Origin: Bilabrum cf. latius
Taxonomy: Eukaryota; Bigyra: Bicosoecida; Bigyra; Bicosoecida
Assembly: GCA_965178125.1 (NCBI GenBank)
Contig: OZ237749.1
Location: forward strand, 1 to 64,000
Direction: 5' to 3'
Length of the DNA stretch: 64,000 bases
This document shows, one piece after another, positions 31,754 to 42,672 of the stretch (the first letter of the stretch is position 1; each line of letters starts with the position of its first letter). The notes beneath the pieces were generated by a model. It did not search any database. It worked only from the letters and a program-made list of their open reading frames with translations, and had not been told where the DNA came from. Both the position numbers and the translations under genes were made by a program.

Positions 31754-34700
31754 ATGAGCTAGCCATTAGTGAGGTATTTTATAAACAATTGCATCTAATG
31801 TACCTATTTTGCATGAATTCCACTCCTACATTCCCCTGATAGTGAATTTTGATCGCAGTCTTTGGATTGGGTGTTCGGGGTCTCGTCCGATCGGCCTCGT
31901 ATGGTTCACGCATTGAGAGACAGGAAACTTTTCTATCCATCAGCTCACGTTGGTATTATTCTCGATCCTGATAGACAAACCTAGAAACATTTGCTCGCTC
32001 ACCGTCACCAAATTCGGTGTGTTGCGGTGTCTCCCGACAAGCGATGGATTGCCACGGCGGACTGTGGCAGTGAATCCCTGCTAGTTGTGTGGGATGCAGC
32101 ATCGTTAGCACCAGTTCGGACATACGCACGTCCCCATCGCTGGGGATGCGCTGGTGTCGCGTTTTCCAGCGATGGGTCCAGATTAGCGACTGCGGCTTCC
32201 GCTCGTCCAGAAGATGCTAGCGGCCCGTCATCGCAATCGCAGCCATCTGGCTCTGAATCTCGAGTGGAACTCGAGCACACAGGTACTGATTATGGTAGCG
32301 GATCGATGTGGTAGGAAGTGTGCGTCTGGGACTGGGCCGACGAGCCGTCGGACGATGGCGGCGACTAGGCCGATGCAGGTGCCACGGCCCGCGCCCGCAT
32401 CCCTGCATCGGACCCGATTTTGCACGTCGCATTTCACTAGGAAGATCCCACACTTATCGTAGCCACCGGTGCAGAGCGAGTGGTATTTCTGGGGCTGGAG
32501 CAGTCCACGGCGCCAGCCAAGGGACCCGAGGGGCCCCCGCTGCTGCTGCGGTTCGTGGCCCCCGCGGTGCCTAGAGGAGCTCTGGATCGACCCGTGGCCG
32601 CGTTCACCTGCAGCACCTTTCTGCCCGGCACTGCGGCAGCGCTGAGTGCCACAGAGGACGGGAGCGTGCTGCTGTGGGACGCCCCCCCAGCGGCAGTGCT
32701 CGAGGGCCGCGTGCTGGACAAGGCTGCCGTGAAGGCCGTGCGGCTGGCAGAGGCCCCCGAAGATGACGAGGGCACTGTGATCAGGAAGGGCGGAGAGGAG
32801 GAGGGGGAGGGGTCGGCCATCACGTGGATGGACACGGTTGCGCTGCCCCAGCGAGAGCAGGGGGGCGGCCTGCTGGATGCCACGGGGAAGCTGTCTCTCG
32901 ATGGAACCGCCAAAGGGGGGGAGCATGGGGGCGGCGGGGCGGGCAGTGGAGGCCCCGTGGAGCGTGTGGTGGTGGTGGGCACCGCAGACGGCGTGATCCG
33001 CGTCTTCGACACCGCCCTTCGCCTGCTCGCGTGGGCAGAGGACATTGACGCGGGGCCCATCACGTCGGTCTCCTTCGAGGCGATGGACGGAGAGGAGGCG
33101 GGGCTGAGAAGGGCCGAGAGGGCGGGCGAGGGCGAGACCGGGGCTGCCTCTTTGCCTCCATTCATCGTGTCAACATCTCGTGCGCTGGTGCTGGCAGTGG
33201 ACCCGGCGGCTGCATTCGGAGCCCTGGACGCGGATGCGCGCCGGGGCCAGCTTATCTTGCAGGGGCACGAGGACGCGGTAACGGCGGTGGAGTGCTCTCC
33301 CTCGGAGGACCAGCGCATGCAGAGGGTGCTCGTGGGCACGAGGGGAGGATCTCTGTACCTGTGGGATGCGCGGGCTAGGGCCCTGCTGCTGGTTCGGTTG
33401 CTGCAGGAGGAGGCCGAGGAGGCTGAGGCGGAGAGGCTGGCGGCTCTGCACGCACCCCGGACGGATGGCCTGCAGTGGCACGAGGACGAGTTCGCTGTGA
33501 CCGCGGCCTCGTGGCACCCTTCGAGCGCGGTGCTGGCGGTGGCGATCGGGGGAGCCGAGGGCGCCGCTCGTCACACCTCTGTACGGATCCTGGATGCTGC
33601 GACACTCGGTGACGCGCAGGCTCCGCTCGGTGGCTCCACTCGCATGCGAAGGACAGAAGCGGCAGCAGCAGCTGCCGCGTCCGTCGGGCGCGGGTCTGCG
33701 GCGTCGGGCGCGTCGGGGCCTGGCAAGCACGGGGCCGTGCCCCTGGACGGGCCCCAGGGCGTGGTGACCCACCTTGCCTTCTCGCCCGAGGGCCGGTGGC
33801 TGGCGGCGGCGGACGACCAGGGGTATCTCTGCCTGTGGCACTTTGCGCGCACCAGGGCGGGCGCCTCTGCGCAGGCAGCGGCGACTCTGGCGTGGAAGCA
33901 GGGCGTGCCTGGGCAGCACGGGGGCGAGGGCGAGGGCAAGGAGGAGGGTGGGCCCGGAGATGACCGGTGGGTGCTTGTGGGCCGCATGATGCCGCATGGT
34001 CGCAAAGGCAGGGTGACTGGGATGGCATGGTCGCCAGGCCAGGCGACTCGGAGGGCTGGCCTCGTGGACCAGGAGGGCAAGTCGGGCGAGGGGGGCGGGG
34101 ACGACCCCTTTGGGGAGGACGAGGACGAGGACGATGCTACGGTGCCCCAGCCGCGGCTGTGCGTGGTGGGCACAGACCGCCGCGCCGTGGAGATTGACGT
34201 GGGGGCCTCCTCCCTTGCAGTCGGACTCAAGCACCGCCCTGAGAGGCCCAGGCTGGAGCAGAGCGCCACACCCACTGCATGCGCCTGGATCCGGGCGGAT
34301 GGAAGGGCTGACGTGCGGGCGGCTCCTGGCGCCTCGGCTGCCACGGCCAAGGCGACGGGTTCAGGCGGCGGCGCTGGCGGAGAGCTCCAGCTGCTGGTGG
34401 CGTCGGATGCGCACAAGATCAGGCTCTGGGGCGCCTCGCCGCTGTCCTCCCGCTCATGCCGCCGCACAGTGCGGGCCCCCCTGTTCGGAGGAGCTCCCAG
34501 CCGCCTCGTCCCTGTGCCTGCGCGGGCATCCGCCGTGGGCGGGCTCGGGGGTGGCTCTGGTGCGGCGGCTGCTGCAGCAGGGGACAGCGAGGACGGGCCT
34601 GGCGCGAGGCAGGAGGGCACGGGGGACATGTCTGCCGGTTCGTCGTCCTCGCTGGACATTTCGGAGCGACTCATGGTGTTTGCGGCTCCGAATCGAGTGG

Positions 34701-35566
34701 CTGGTCTGCTGGTGCTTCCCACGGACGGGGATCCCCGGGGCGCGGCCGGCGTGGTGGCGCATCCCGGGGAGATCTCCGGAGTGGCGGTGAGCGGGGACGG
34801 TTCGAGGATGGTGAGCGCGGGCGGGGAGGACGGGGCGGCGATGGTGTGGCGCATCGACCCAGATGCCATGCAGCGGGCGTGCATGGCTCCTCTGCAGGCA
34901 ACACCGGGAGCGCTGGCCCAGGGGGCCGAGGCAGCGCTGCCCGAGGGGGTCGAGGAGACGGACCCATTCGTGGCGCAGCTGCCCGGGGGGCGCGCGGGGC
35001 AGTACTACCAGGACGTGTGCGACTTCTTTGCCCATGCGCAGATCCGCGCGCACGGGGAGGAGAGCGCGAGGCCCAGGGCGGCTGGCGTGCGGCTGCCTGC
35101 CAGCGAGCTGCCCAGCCTTCTGCGCGCGCTGGGGTGCTATTTGTCAGAGAGGGAGGCAGCGGCGGCCGTAGACGAGGTGAGGGGCGGGCCCCAGCTGCAG
35201 GGGGGGAACGACAAGGGATCTAAGGACGGGGCTGGGTTCGTTGAGCTGCCGGTGGCTGTGCGGCTGCTGGTCAACCACCGGCCAGTGCGCGGGGCGGGGG
35301 TCGATGGGATCAGGGAGGCCCTGGCTGTGGTGGCCCGCAAGCACGGGTCCACCGGCGTAGGGGAGGTCCCCACGTGGCAGGTGCTGCGACGGGCGCTCCT
35401 CCGCAGCGGCGAGGCGATGGGCGAGGTGGAGCTGGAGGCGTGCATGGAGGCGCTCACGGGGAGGCCGGACGGGGGCCTTCGAGAGATGGACGACGTGGAT
35501 GAGGAGGCATGGACGCATCAGGTGCTTGGCTTTGTGGACTAGGGCTAGGGGGCGGGCGGCACGTGA
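31754..35566 (+). CDS. CFAP251: Cilia- and flagella-associated protein 251 (WDR66)
   Basis: Exon 1 is only five codons (31754-31768, M-S-[TAG]-P-L); a 90-bp intron (GTGAGG, GATCGCAG) leads to 31859-35566, TGA; 1,240 residues. TAG at 31760, 31982, 32312, 32366, 32438, 35540 and 35546. The start of exon 2 (LDWVFGVSSDRP, SAHVGIILD, SPDKRWIATADCG) and many WD repeats match CFAP251. The C-terminus has the EF-hand-like part typical of it (YYQDVCDFFAHAQIRAHGEE, then LPSLLRALGCYLSEREA). CFAP251 sits at the base of radial spoke 3 in the calmodulin- and spoke-associated complex. The TAG before EVCVWDW falls where the human protein, as I recall, has Gln. Low-complexity Gly/Ala/Glu insertions enlarge the loops. 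Confidence 0.92.
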
Positions 35567-35753
35567 CCGCCGACTAGAACGCATACAAAGAAATGTTACA
35601 TCAAGTAGCGCCAGCTGAACTAGCTCAAGCTGTGACAACTACTCTCACATTCACGCATTGCAATAACTCGCCAGTAGCAGCAGCAGCACTGCCTGGCGTG
35701 CTAGGCGCACCCGATAGGCCGCCCTCTCTCCCTCTCTCTGGTAGTAGAGCCTC

Positions 35754-37469
35754 TCACAGGACCTCGTCGTCGTCTTCATCGTCCTCCCCCTCTCCCCCAA
35801 GGAACTCGTCCCCCTCGTCATCACCAGTCCCGCCCTCCGCCTCCTTGCTCTCCTCCACCCCTGCACCCGCATCTGCTCCCGCGCCCGTGCCGGCACCTGA
35901 TGAAGCACCCGCACCGGAGCTGCCGGCCTCGCCGGAGCCACTCCCGCCCGCAGCAGCCCCGCTGGCAGGGGCCGGTGCAGCCACTGCCGGAGCCGCCTCC
36001 CCCGACCTGTCGCTGGCCCTGTCCAGCTGCCCCTCGGGGACGGGCCTGGCGGGTCGCTCCTCGACCTTGACCCCGGCCCTGTCCCCGCGGGCCTTCTCCT
36101 CCTCGAAGCCCTTGCGAGCAGCCTCCACCGCGGGTGCCAGCGCGGCCGCCTCCTTCTCAGCTGCCTCTGCCTCAGCGGTGGCCATGTCCAGCAGCAGCGA
36201 GCGCAGGCCGGCCAGCCGAAGCCTGGAGGACTTTGAGCTCTCGGCCGCGGCATGAGCAGCGTGTGCGTCCAGACCTCGCTCCGATGCCCCCAGCGACCGC
36301 ATCGCAGTGCGCAGCCGGGCCACCGCCGCGTCATACGCCCTCCTGGGCCCCTCGTCCCCCGCACTGGGGGGCTCCCCTCCCGCCGAGAGAAGCTTGGCCA
36401 CCGCTGCAGAGGCAGCGTCAACCTCCCTGGCGGCATCACGGCGGGTCTCGCCCGCCTGCAGGGCCGCAGCGAAGGTTCGCTGGTCCAGCTGCCTGCACGC
36501 CTGCACCGCCATGGCGGCCTCCTCCCCGATCCACGGGGTTACCCCGTCCGTGACCCGCTTGTTCGCACGGGCGCTCTGCAGCACCTCGTCAGCCATGGCT
36601 TCGAGGGACTTGCCGAAGCCGCCCGTCTCCGTGCGTCCCACCCCGCGTGTGGTCTTGGCCAGCGCCGCCGCCTGCAAGACGCTCTGGCGGCGCGCATCGA
36701 GGAGCCTCTGCGCCCCTGCCTCCATCTCTGTGTACGAGGCAGAGAGGCGCAGCACCGCCCCGCGAGCCCCCACGAGCCCCTGCTCCTGGTGCCCCGCCGC
36801 GTCCAGGTCCTCGATCCCGCCCACCGCCGACGTCACGCCGCGCACGGCGCGCCGCACGACCTGCGCCATCACGGAACCCGCCCCTGCCATGATGTTGGCC
36901 GCGCGACCAGCCGCCGTGGGGGTCTGGGTGGCCTTGGTGTGCGCGAACGAGGCCGTGTCCAGGGACAGGAAGTCCACAGTGGCGCGAGAGGCCAACAGCG
37001 GAGCGCTGGCGCAAACCTGGTCCAAGAAACGCTGCAGACCGCGCTGCCGCCGCTGCACGTGCGCGGGGTCTGTGGTACCGGCCAGGACCGCCTTGGGTGG
37101 CAGCACCGGTACGTCGAGCGAAGGCCAAGCTGTGGCAAGCTGGTCATACAGCCAAGTGAAGTCACTGTACCGCCGCGTTATATCAGCACTAATAGTCTCG
37201 CCAATGAGGCTTACCAACACCGCATCTGGGGACGCGACTGGTGTTGCGGGCTTCGCTGGGCTTCCATCAGCGGGCGGCACCGAGGCCTCCCCGGCAGTTG
37301 CTTTTACGCTATTCCCAGTCAAGCCATCAGGAAGTGGTTTTTGCGCTTCTGGTAACTCTGGATGGTTTTTGGACTGCGCAAGGAGCGGGATGCTGCACAA
37401 AGACGCTGCTTGGACGGGACCGGCAATTGCAAGCGCGATACACGGAGGATTAACGCTGAGAGCAGCCAT
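35754..37469 (-). CDS. PX-BAR sorting nexin
   Basis: 571 residues, TGA stop, no TAG. The PX domain is recognised by RRYSDFTWLYDQL near residue 100 and VPVLPPKAVLAG, the phosphoinositide-binding core; a helical BAR-type region of about 280 residues follows and ends in a Gly/Ala/Glu linker and an acidic tail. Such proteins bind PI3P-rich endosomes and bend membrane for retromer-type sorting. Only about 25 residues precede RRYSDF that could form the first PX strands, which is too few, so the annotated ATG (37467-37469) may not be the true start. A minus-strand open segment at 37650-37800 containing EDPEKHCRHTVVDKYFLSR could be a 5' exon. Confidence 0.85.
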   Translation of the reverse strand: MAALSVNPPCIALAIAGPVQAASLCSIPLLAQSKNHPELPEAQKPLPDGLTGNSVKATAGEASVPPADGSPAKPATPVASPDAVLVSLIGETISADITRRYSDFTWLYDQLATAWPSLDVPVLPPKAVLAGTTDPAHVQRRQRGLQRFLDQVCASAPLLASRATVDFLSLDTASFAHTKATQTPTAAGRAANIMAGAGSVMAQVVRRAVRGVTSAVGGIEDLDAAGHQEQGLVGARGAVLRLSASYTEMEAGAQRLLDARRQSVLQAAALAKTTRGVGRTETGGFGKSLEAMADEVLQSARANKRVTDGVTPWIGEEAAMAVQACRQLDQRTFAAALQAGETRRDAAREVDAASAAVAKLLSAGGEPPSAGDEGPRRAYDAAVARLRTAMRSLGASERGLDAHAAHAAAESSKSSRLRLAGLRSLLLDMATAEAEAAEKEAAALAPAVEAARKGFEEEKARGDRAGVKVEERPARPVPEGQLDRASDRSGEAAPAVAAPAPASGAAAGGSGSGEAGSSGAGASSGAGTGAGADAGAGVEESKEAEGGTGDDEGDEFLGGEGEDDEDDDEVL

Positions 37470-37887
37470 CTGAACGCGCAGAACTTACCACAACAATAAT
37501 TCTATACGATACATACTAAGACCTTCCCTCTCCATGTCTGGTAGTTTCTGCGATGACCGCAGAAACAGCAGCGGATTTCGCGATCAACTCCGTCGACTGC
37601 TTTAGAGTTGCCGCTGTATCGATGTATTGAGCCTCAGCCATGCTTGGAACTCAACGCTAAGCACGAGACAAGAAGTATTTATCCACTACTGTGTGCCGGC
37701 AGTGCTTTTCGGGATCCTCTCCGTGGCTTTCCAACTGACCGGACAAAAATCCTGGTACTGCACTCATCACGTGTAACCGTGGCGTCTAGCGGTGAAACAT
37801 TCATGAACACAGGGCGCGCACCACTGGAAAGATGCTGATTGTTCAAGCTCAACGCACTTAGCCAGTACATCTCCCCTCTTCCCAGCC

Positions 37888-38853
37888 TCAGGCCGAGGGC
37901 GCGGCCCCCTTGGCAGCCTGCCCCGCGTCCATCTTGAGCACCGTCCTGTACACCTCGGTCAGGGCCCCCCTCGCCTCCTGCTCCTGCCGGGTGAGGTGCT
38001 GCACGGCGCTGGCGGCGGCCTTGGCCCTCTTGTCCGCCTCAACCTGCTTGTCCTTCAGGAAGGACTCCAGCTTGGGCCTCTCCGCCCGCACGAACACCCG
38101 GCCCAGCTTGCGGTACAGGGGGGCCTCGGCGGGCAGCTCGCTCACGGCCTTGAGCTGCGAGTTGAAGGCCATGCCGCTGCGCTGCGCCTGCATCTGCCTC
38201 GACTTGGTTTGCTGCAGCTGCCGCTGCACGTGCCTGAAGCGGCCCTCGGTGTCGGCAAGGTGCCGCATGTCCTCCTGCGATAGCTTGGGCGCGTCAGAGC
38301 CCGCACCGCTGGAAGCGGAGCCCGATCGAGACGGCGCCTGCGGCTCGGCCGGGAGCTTGGAAGGGTCCAATTTCTTCAGGGCCACGCGGGCGCCTACGAC
38401 AGTGGGGTCCCTGTCCAAGACTGCTACGAAATCAGATACGGCCTCGGTAGTCTACCCGAGCTATTCGTACGCAGTTGCCCTGCGCAATATGCGGATAAGC
38501 TATATTACAAGATTCACTCGGTGCGAATCGTTGACAATTCTTGGCATGTGAGGTTGCATTCGATGCAAGCAATTCGAAGATTGAATGTCTCACCTTCGAA
38601 ACATGGCCTTGATGTTATCAGGAGCCAGCTACAAACAGGCGGTACAATCTTCCACAGCATCCGCAAAACGTTCCAGTTTAATGTTGACTTGGGCTCGGTT
38701 AGCCAGCACTGTCGCCCTATCTTTGCTTGAAATCTCTGGGTCCTGCAAGGCTTGGCCGTACTTTTCAGCCGCGGCAGCCAGGTCTCCGCTCTTGTACGCC
38801 TTATTACCAGCTTCCTTGCATGCCTACCACGATGCCGTCGTTGATGCGGACAT
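37888..38853 (-). CDS. TPR co-chaperone fused to prefoldin subunit 1
   Basis: Exon 1 38594-38853 and exon 2 37888-38479, with a 114-bp intron (GTGAGA donor, TTGCGCAG acceptor) inside an Arg codon; 283 residues, TGA stop. Four TAG codons: 38824, 38629, 38461, 38452. The first 125 residues are TPR repeats with the Hsp90/Hsp70 carboxylate-clamp pattern: KEAGNKAYKSG, LANRAQVNIKL, DNIKAMFRR. The last 120 residues match prefoldin beta-type subunit 1: two long helices around ELPAEAPLYRKLGRVFV. The TAG codons sit at exposed helix positions of the TPRs (CL-[TAG]-LAP, YE-[TAG]-LG-[TAG]-TTEA) where Gln, Glu or Lys are usual. Prefoldin 1 is normally a separate protein of about 120 residues; the splice frame makes the fusion continuous. 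Confidence 0.82.
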
Positions 38854-39050
38854 GGTTTACGAGTGCGGCGGCACGAGTCAGATTGCTGCCGCTCCACCAA
38901 AGCGCACGCTACACCAAAATGGAAATTCGAACTGCAACTTTGGTCCCCCAATAGCAAAGTAGCGGCATCGCACGCAGTTTGCAATGGAATACAGGATGAA
39001 ATTCGATAACAAAAATCATGTGGAGCAGACATTGTATAGTTCAAGCGGCG

Positions 39051-39533
39051 TTAGCGCATTTGTGAGCCTTGTGAGCAAGTTGCAGCTGGCGTGCAGGCGC
39101 CTGCAATCGTCAAGACATGGGGCAGGTGCGTCTGCATGTGACAGCATGGCATCACAACTGCACATTTGCTCGCAGGTATCCCAATGAGAGCCCCAGCACG
39201 CCTGAGTAATGCCTCGTTGCGCCGGGCCGCAATGCGCCCGCGATCTCGCACCTGGTAGAGCAGGCGATTCACAACAATAAAGCAGGTAGTATGACTTCCA
39301 GGCCATGCTGCCAGCAGTGCCTCTGGGATATGGAAAGTGCCACCATGATGACGGAGCCCCCCTCCACGAGATACAGCACCGAACCGCACAACCACATTTG
39401 GTTTGGATGGACTTATTTCCCCACTTTCCAAACCCAATGCTTGCTCCAACGCTCGAAAGGGAATCACACCGTTGCTCATGCTACCAGTGGTGCAGATGGT
39501 TCTTTGGCAACCTGGGTGCTTGTTTCCAGGCAT
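39051..39533 (-). CDS. Hypothetical 160-aa protein
   Basis: ATG at 39533 to TAA at 39051, no TAG. The middle (PFRALEQALGL, KPNVVVRFG, FHIPEALLAAWPG, FIVVNRLLYQVRDRGRIA) has balanced, protein-like composition, unlike the overlapping plus-strand frames. I cannot place it in a family. The Cys/His-rich last 50 residues may be intron or UTR, so the true 3' end could differ. Confidence 0.4.
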   Translation of the reverse strand: MPGNKHPGCQRTICTTGSMSNGVIPFRALEQALGLESGEISPSKPNVVVRFGAVSRGGGLRHHGGTFHIPEALLAAWPGSHTTCFIVVNRLLYQVRDRGRIAARRNEALLRRAGALIGIPASKCAVVMPCCHMQTHLPHVLTIAGACTPAATCSQGSQMR

Positions 39534-39696
39534 TGTCGCAGCTCATGCTTGCGCCACTCCGAGCAGCTGCGCCGCTCGAAGCGGCATCCTTGGCTGACTT
39601 GCGCATAAGAATAATCAGGACACCACATCTAGTATATGCGCAGCCAGCCGCTCTGTGGGGAAGCAGCGTAGCAGTAGCTGGATCTGGGCGCAAGCC

Positions 39697-40110
39697 TCAG
39701 GATGCTGGAACAGCAACCATGCTAGATCCGATGCCACTCATTTGAGGATCTACGCCACTCGGAGTAGCCTAATCAGCGCCACTACTGTGTCCATAAGCTT
39801 GCTGCTAGGCTGCATCTGATGCAGACCCCGCGGTATCAGCTGCTGCCTCTGTTGTTGATTGCGGTACTGGAGCAGGGGCAGCAGCCTCGTCTGCTATTCC
39901 AGGCACCCGCGCTAGCTTTTCCTCAAGCAGTACAAGGCGTTTTTCTATCCCACCAATTCGTTGACCGACCTCGCGCAATTTACCCTCAGCAACTCTCGCA
40001 AACTAATTGAGAAATCTCGTGGTATCCACGACAAAGCTGTTGATCACAAGGAGGTGCTGTTTAGTAGGAACCGCCTCTGGCGGGGCACCACCAGGTCCGC
40101 TCTAAGCCAT
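39697..40110 (-). CDS. WASHC3: WASH complex subunit 3 (CCDC53-like)
   Basis: 137 residues from ATG 40110 to TGA 39697, single exon, TAG at 40102, 40003, 39805 and 39769. The N-terminus follows CCDC53: VPTKQHLLVINSFVVDTTRF, then LN-[TAG]-FARVAEGKLREVG, a heptad-repeat coiled coil (RIGGIEKRLVLLEEKLARVPG) and a Pro/Ala-rich tail. WASHC3 is the small coiled-coil subunit of the WASH complex that drives Arp2/3 actin assembly on endosomes, which fits the nearby sorting nexin in function. The TAG in FLN-x-F falls where relatives have Arg, Lys or other polar residues. The conserved C-terminal segment of the animal protein is absent, or lies beyond an intron that I did not find. Confidence 0.75.
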
Positions 40111-40538
40111 AGAAACAGTTTTACGCCGAACAACAGCAGCGAATTGGAGTGCTCAAGCCACCGTGAATGTCGCCGAAATGTGATTTTATTGTGATTGTAG
40201 CGAATACCTTGATCAGATGCTCCGGCGGGCGGCGGCGCCGCTGAACTTCACAACCTTTCCCTCGAAATCTGGCAATATGAACGCTGAAACACGCGAGCAG
40301 AGGTTCAACACGCTTGATTTAGTGGATCAAAGACGCCCTCCCATGTATGTCGCTCAACACAAGCGTAGGGCGGAGGATGTCTTGACGTTGGAACTTGAGG
40401 CAGAGGCAGCTGCTTCAGAAAATGATTCCAGGTCCACCGATATGGCCAGCACGAGTAGACGTTAGAAATTTTAGAAACAGCTTAACATTACACGAGGGAT
40501 TAGGTGCCTGCACTGTCCTGGACATTCACACAATCTGA
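40111..40538. other. Gap upstream of the bZIP-LOV gene with a possible 5' exon
   Basis: An ATG at 40217 opens a plus-strand frame (TAG at 40463 and 40472) with a plausible charged sequence (MYVAQHKRRAEDVLTLELEA). It may be the first exon of the bZIP-LOV gene or a separate small protein; no GTRAG donor joins it to the downstream exon in frame, so it is left open. Confidence 0.35.
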
Positions 40539-42609
40539 TCGAAACTTTTGTCATGCTCGCTCGCAGACGCAGACACATCCAGCTCACAAGACCCTACAAG
40601 CGCGTTATCATCAGGGGGCGACAGCTCAGCTGGTTAGTGTAGTGGTAGTGACGATGGATCATCCGCTCCGGTTGGTTCCAAACGGCCGCGGCGTCTTCGA
40701 GCCGCTACGAAGAAATCAGAATCAGCCGCTTCTGCCGACGGTGCAGGGGAGCAGGAAGCTGAGGATGAGCAGGAAGACAGTGCATCGCATGACTCCGGTT
40801 CTTAGAAAAAACGGCGTCGAACCTCAACTCAAAGCAAGCCGCGAAGACAGTGGAACAGAGAAAACGCTCGCCGGTCAAGGTGAGCACCGTTCGATCTCCA
40901 GGCCGTCTCTAACTCGCGAGGAAGCGTGTGCATAAGGGAACCTCCGTGGACTGCTTGTTTTGTGCACTCCCTGGGAGGTCTCTCTGGCCTTTTGATGCTT
41001 GCTGGCCATCCAGGATTAGATATCTGCCCGCACATAGTGACGAGACCCAACACTCTCACACTCAAATCAGCGCAGAATGAGAAAGAGGCTCATGGTGGAG
41101 AGCATGGCCGTACGAATGGAAGAATTGAGGGAGCAGGTTATGGGCATGCGCGCCATGATTGGCCGCGCTGGCCTGGAAGAAGACTGGCAGGCATGGGCGA
41201 AGTAGAACGCACCCAAGTACGTCCAGCCTTCCAGCGCCTCACTGCAGGGGCTCAGCTCGATTCAGATGCCGGGTGAAGAGCCAGGCAAGCTGGAGTAGCT
41301 CGCGGTCGTGGAGCTGGCGCGCAAGGCCGTCAAGCAAGCCAGGGAGGAGGGTACGGTGCAGGGCACTGCAGCGCTACCACCCAATCCAGCGTCCACCTCG
41401 TCCTCATCGTCGTCCCGACTTCCTTCGTCTTCGTCCTTACCTTTGAGCTCCTCATCCAGCTCATCGGCGCCGGCCCCCCAGTTACCGGTGCTGCCGTCCT
41501 CCGTGGATGGCATGGTCATGGTGGACGGCTCGATGGTTCCGCAGAGCCTCATGGCGCCGCGGGACCTGTCCTCCGCCACTCAGCTGCATGACACGGACTA
41601 CGCCCTGATCGACAGCATCAACACCTCCCGGCGGCACTTTTTGATCACGGACCCGCTGGCCCCGGACAACCCCATCGTGTTCGCCTCCTCGGGGTTCTTC
41701 GCCCTCACCGGGTACCCGCCGCAGGAGGTGCTGGGCCGCAACTGCCGCATGCTGCAGGGGCCGGAGACAGACCCGGCCGCGGTGGATGAGATCCGGATGG
41801 CGGTACGACAAGGCGCCGACGCGCACGTGGTGCTGCTGAACTACCGCAGGGACGGCACCCCTTTCTGGAACGACCTCTTCGTGGCCCCGCTGCGGGACCC
41901 CCAGGGGAGGGTGGTGCACTTCGTCGGGGTCCAGTGCGAGGTGACCCCCTCCAGGGCGCAGGCCCTGCTGGAGCTCAAGCGGCAGTCCCAGGCCAACGAC
42001 ATGGCGGCCATGCACGCCCGCATGGTCCTGCAGAGGGTGGCCGGGGGCATGGCCACCAGCGGTCCCGTGCCCACTGGTCATGGCGCAGGCAGCGGGGGCC
42101 CGGCGGCGGGGTCGCAGGCCGGGCCCTCGTCTGGCCGAGGCAAGGCCACGGCGCCGCACGAACCTGCCGTATCTCTCCGCGGCACAGGGTCGCCAGACCC
42201 GGCGCGCTCGAGGAATGGGAGCATGAGCAAGGGCTTCCCCGGGGCGAGCCACGCGCACCGGCAGATGGATCACGAGACCGACAGCCGAGCCTCGAGTCAG
42301 CACTCGGGGTCGCAGGCCCCCGCTGCCGCATCCACATGGTCTACTGTAGGTGGGGTGGGAGCCCCCGGCGGGAGCAAGCTGCCCGCAGGCGCGCCCATGC
42401 GCATGCCCATGTCTGTGGCGGGGCACGGAGGACTGCCGCAGCCGGGTGCGGGTGCGGGTGCGGGGGCAGTGCAGACCCAGGGCGAAGGCATCGAGGCCAA
42501 GGAGGGGAGGCTGGGGCCAGCACGGCCTTCGAACGTCTCCGATTTGGACGGGGAGGACATGTTTCGACATGCTGTAGCAGCGCAGCGCGCACGGGAGCAT
42601 CAAGGTTGA
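40539..42609 (+). CDS. Aureochrome-type bZIP-LOV blue-light transcription factor
   Basis: Exon a is open from 40539 to 40879; a 196-bp intron (GTGAGC, GCGCAG) splits one Arg codon; exon b is 41076-42609, ending TGA. Across the splice the bZIP basic region reads NRENARRSRMRKR (N-x7-R), continuing into a helix with SMAVRMEELREQV. The LOV domain (about 41590-41960) has TDPLAPDNPIVFAS, GRNCRMLQGPETD with the photoactive Cys, NYRRDGTPFWND and HFVGVQCEV. bZIP followed by LOV is the aureochrome order, known from photosynthetic stramenopiles. In light the FMN forms a Cys adduct and DNA binding changes. TAG at 40635, 40803, 41203 and 41296. No in-frame ATG precedes the basic region, so a 5' exon is missing. 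The Gly/Ala-rich tail after LOV is longer than usual. Confidence 0.87.
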
Positions 42610-42672
42610 CGGATACATGAGGTTATTTTGCAGCCAATAGATCTGTGACATTCTAGTATTCAGTGACAGCTT

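Noticed and set aside
32437-34884. Large Pro/Ser/Arg-rich ORFs antisense to CFAP251
   Set aside because: GC-rich shadow frames; the plus strand has continuous WD repeats and the CFAP251 C-terminus.
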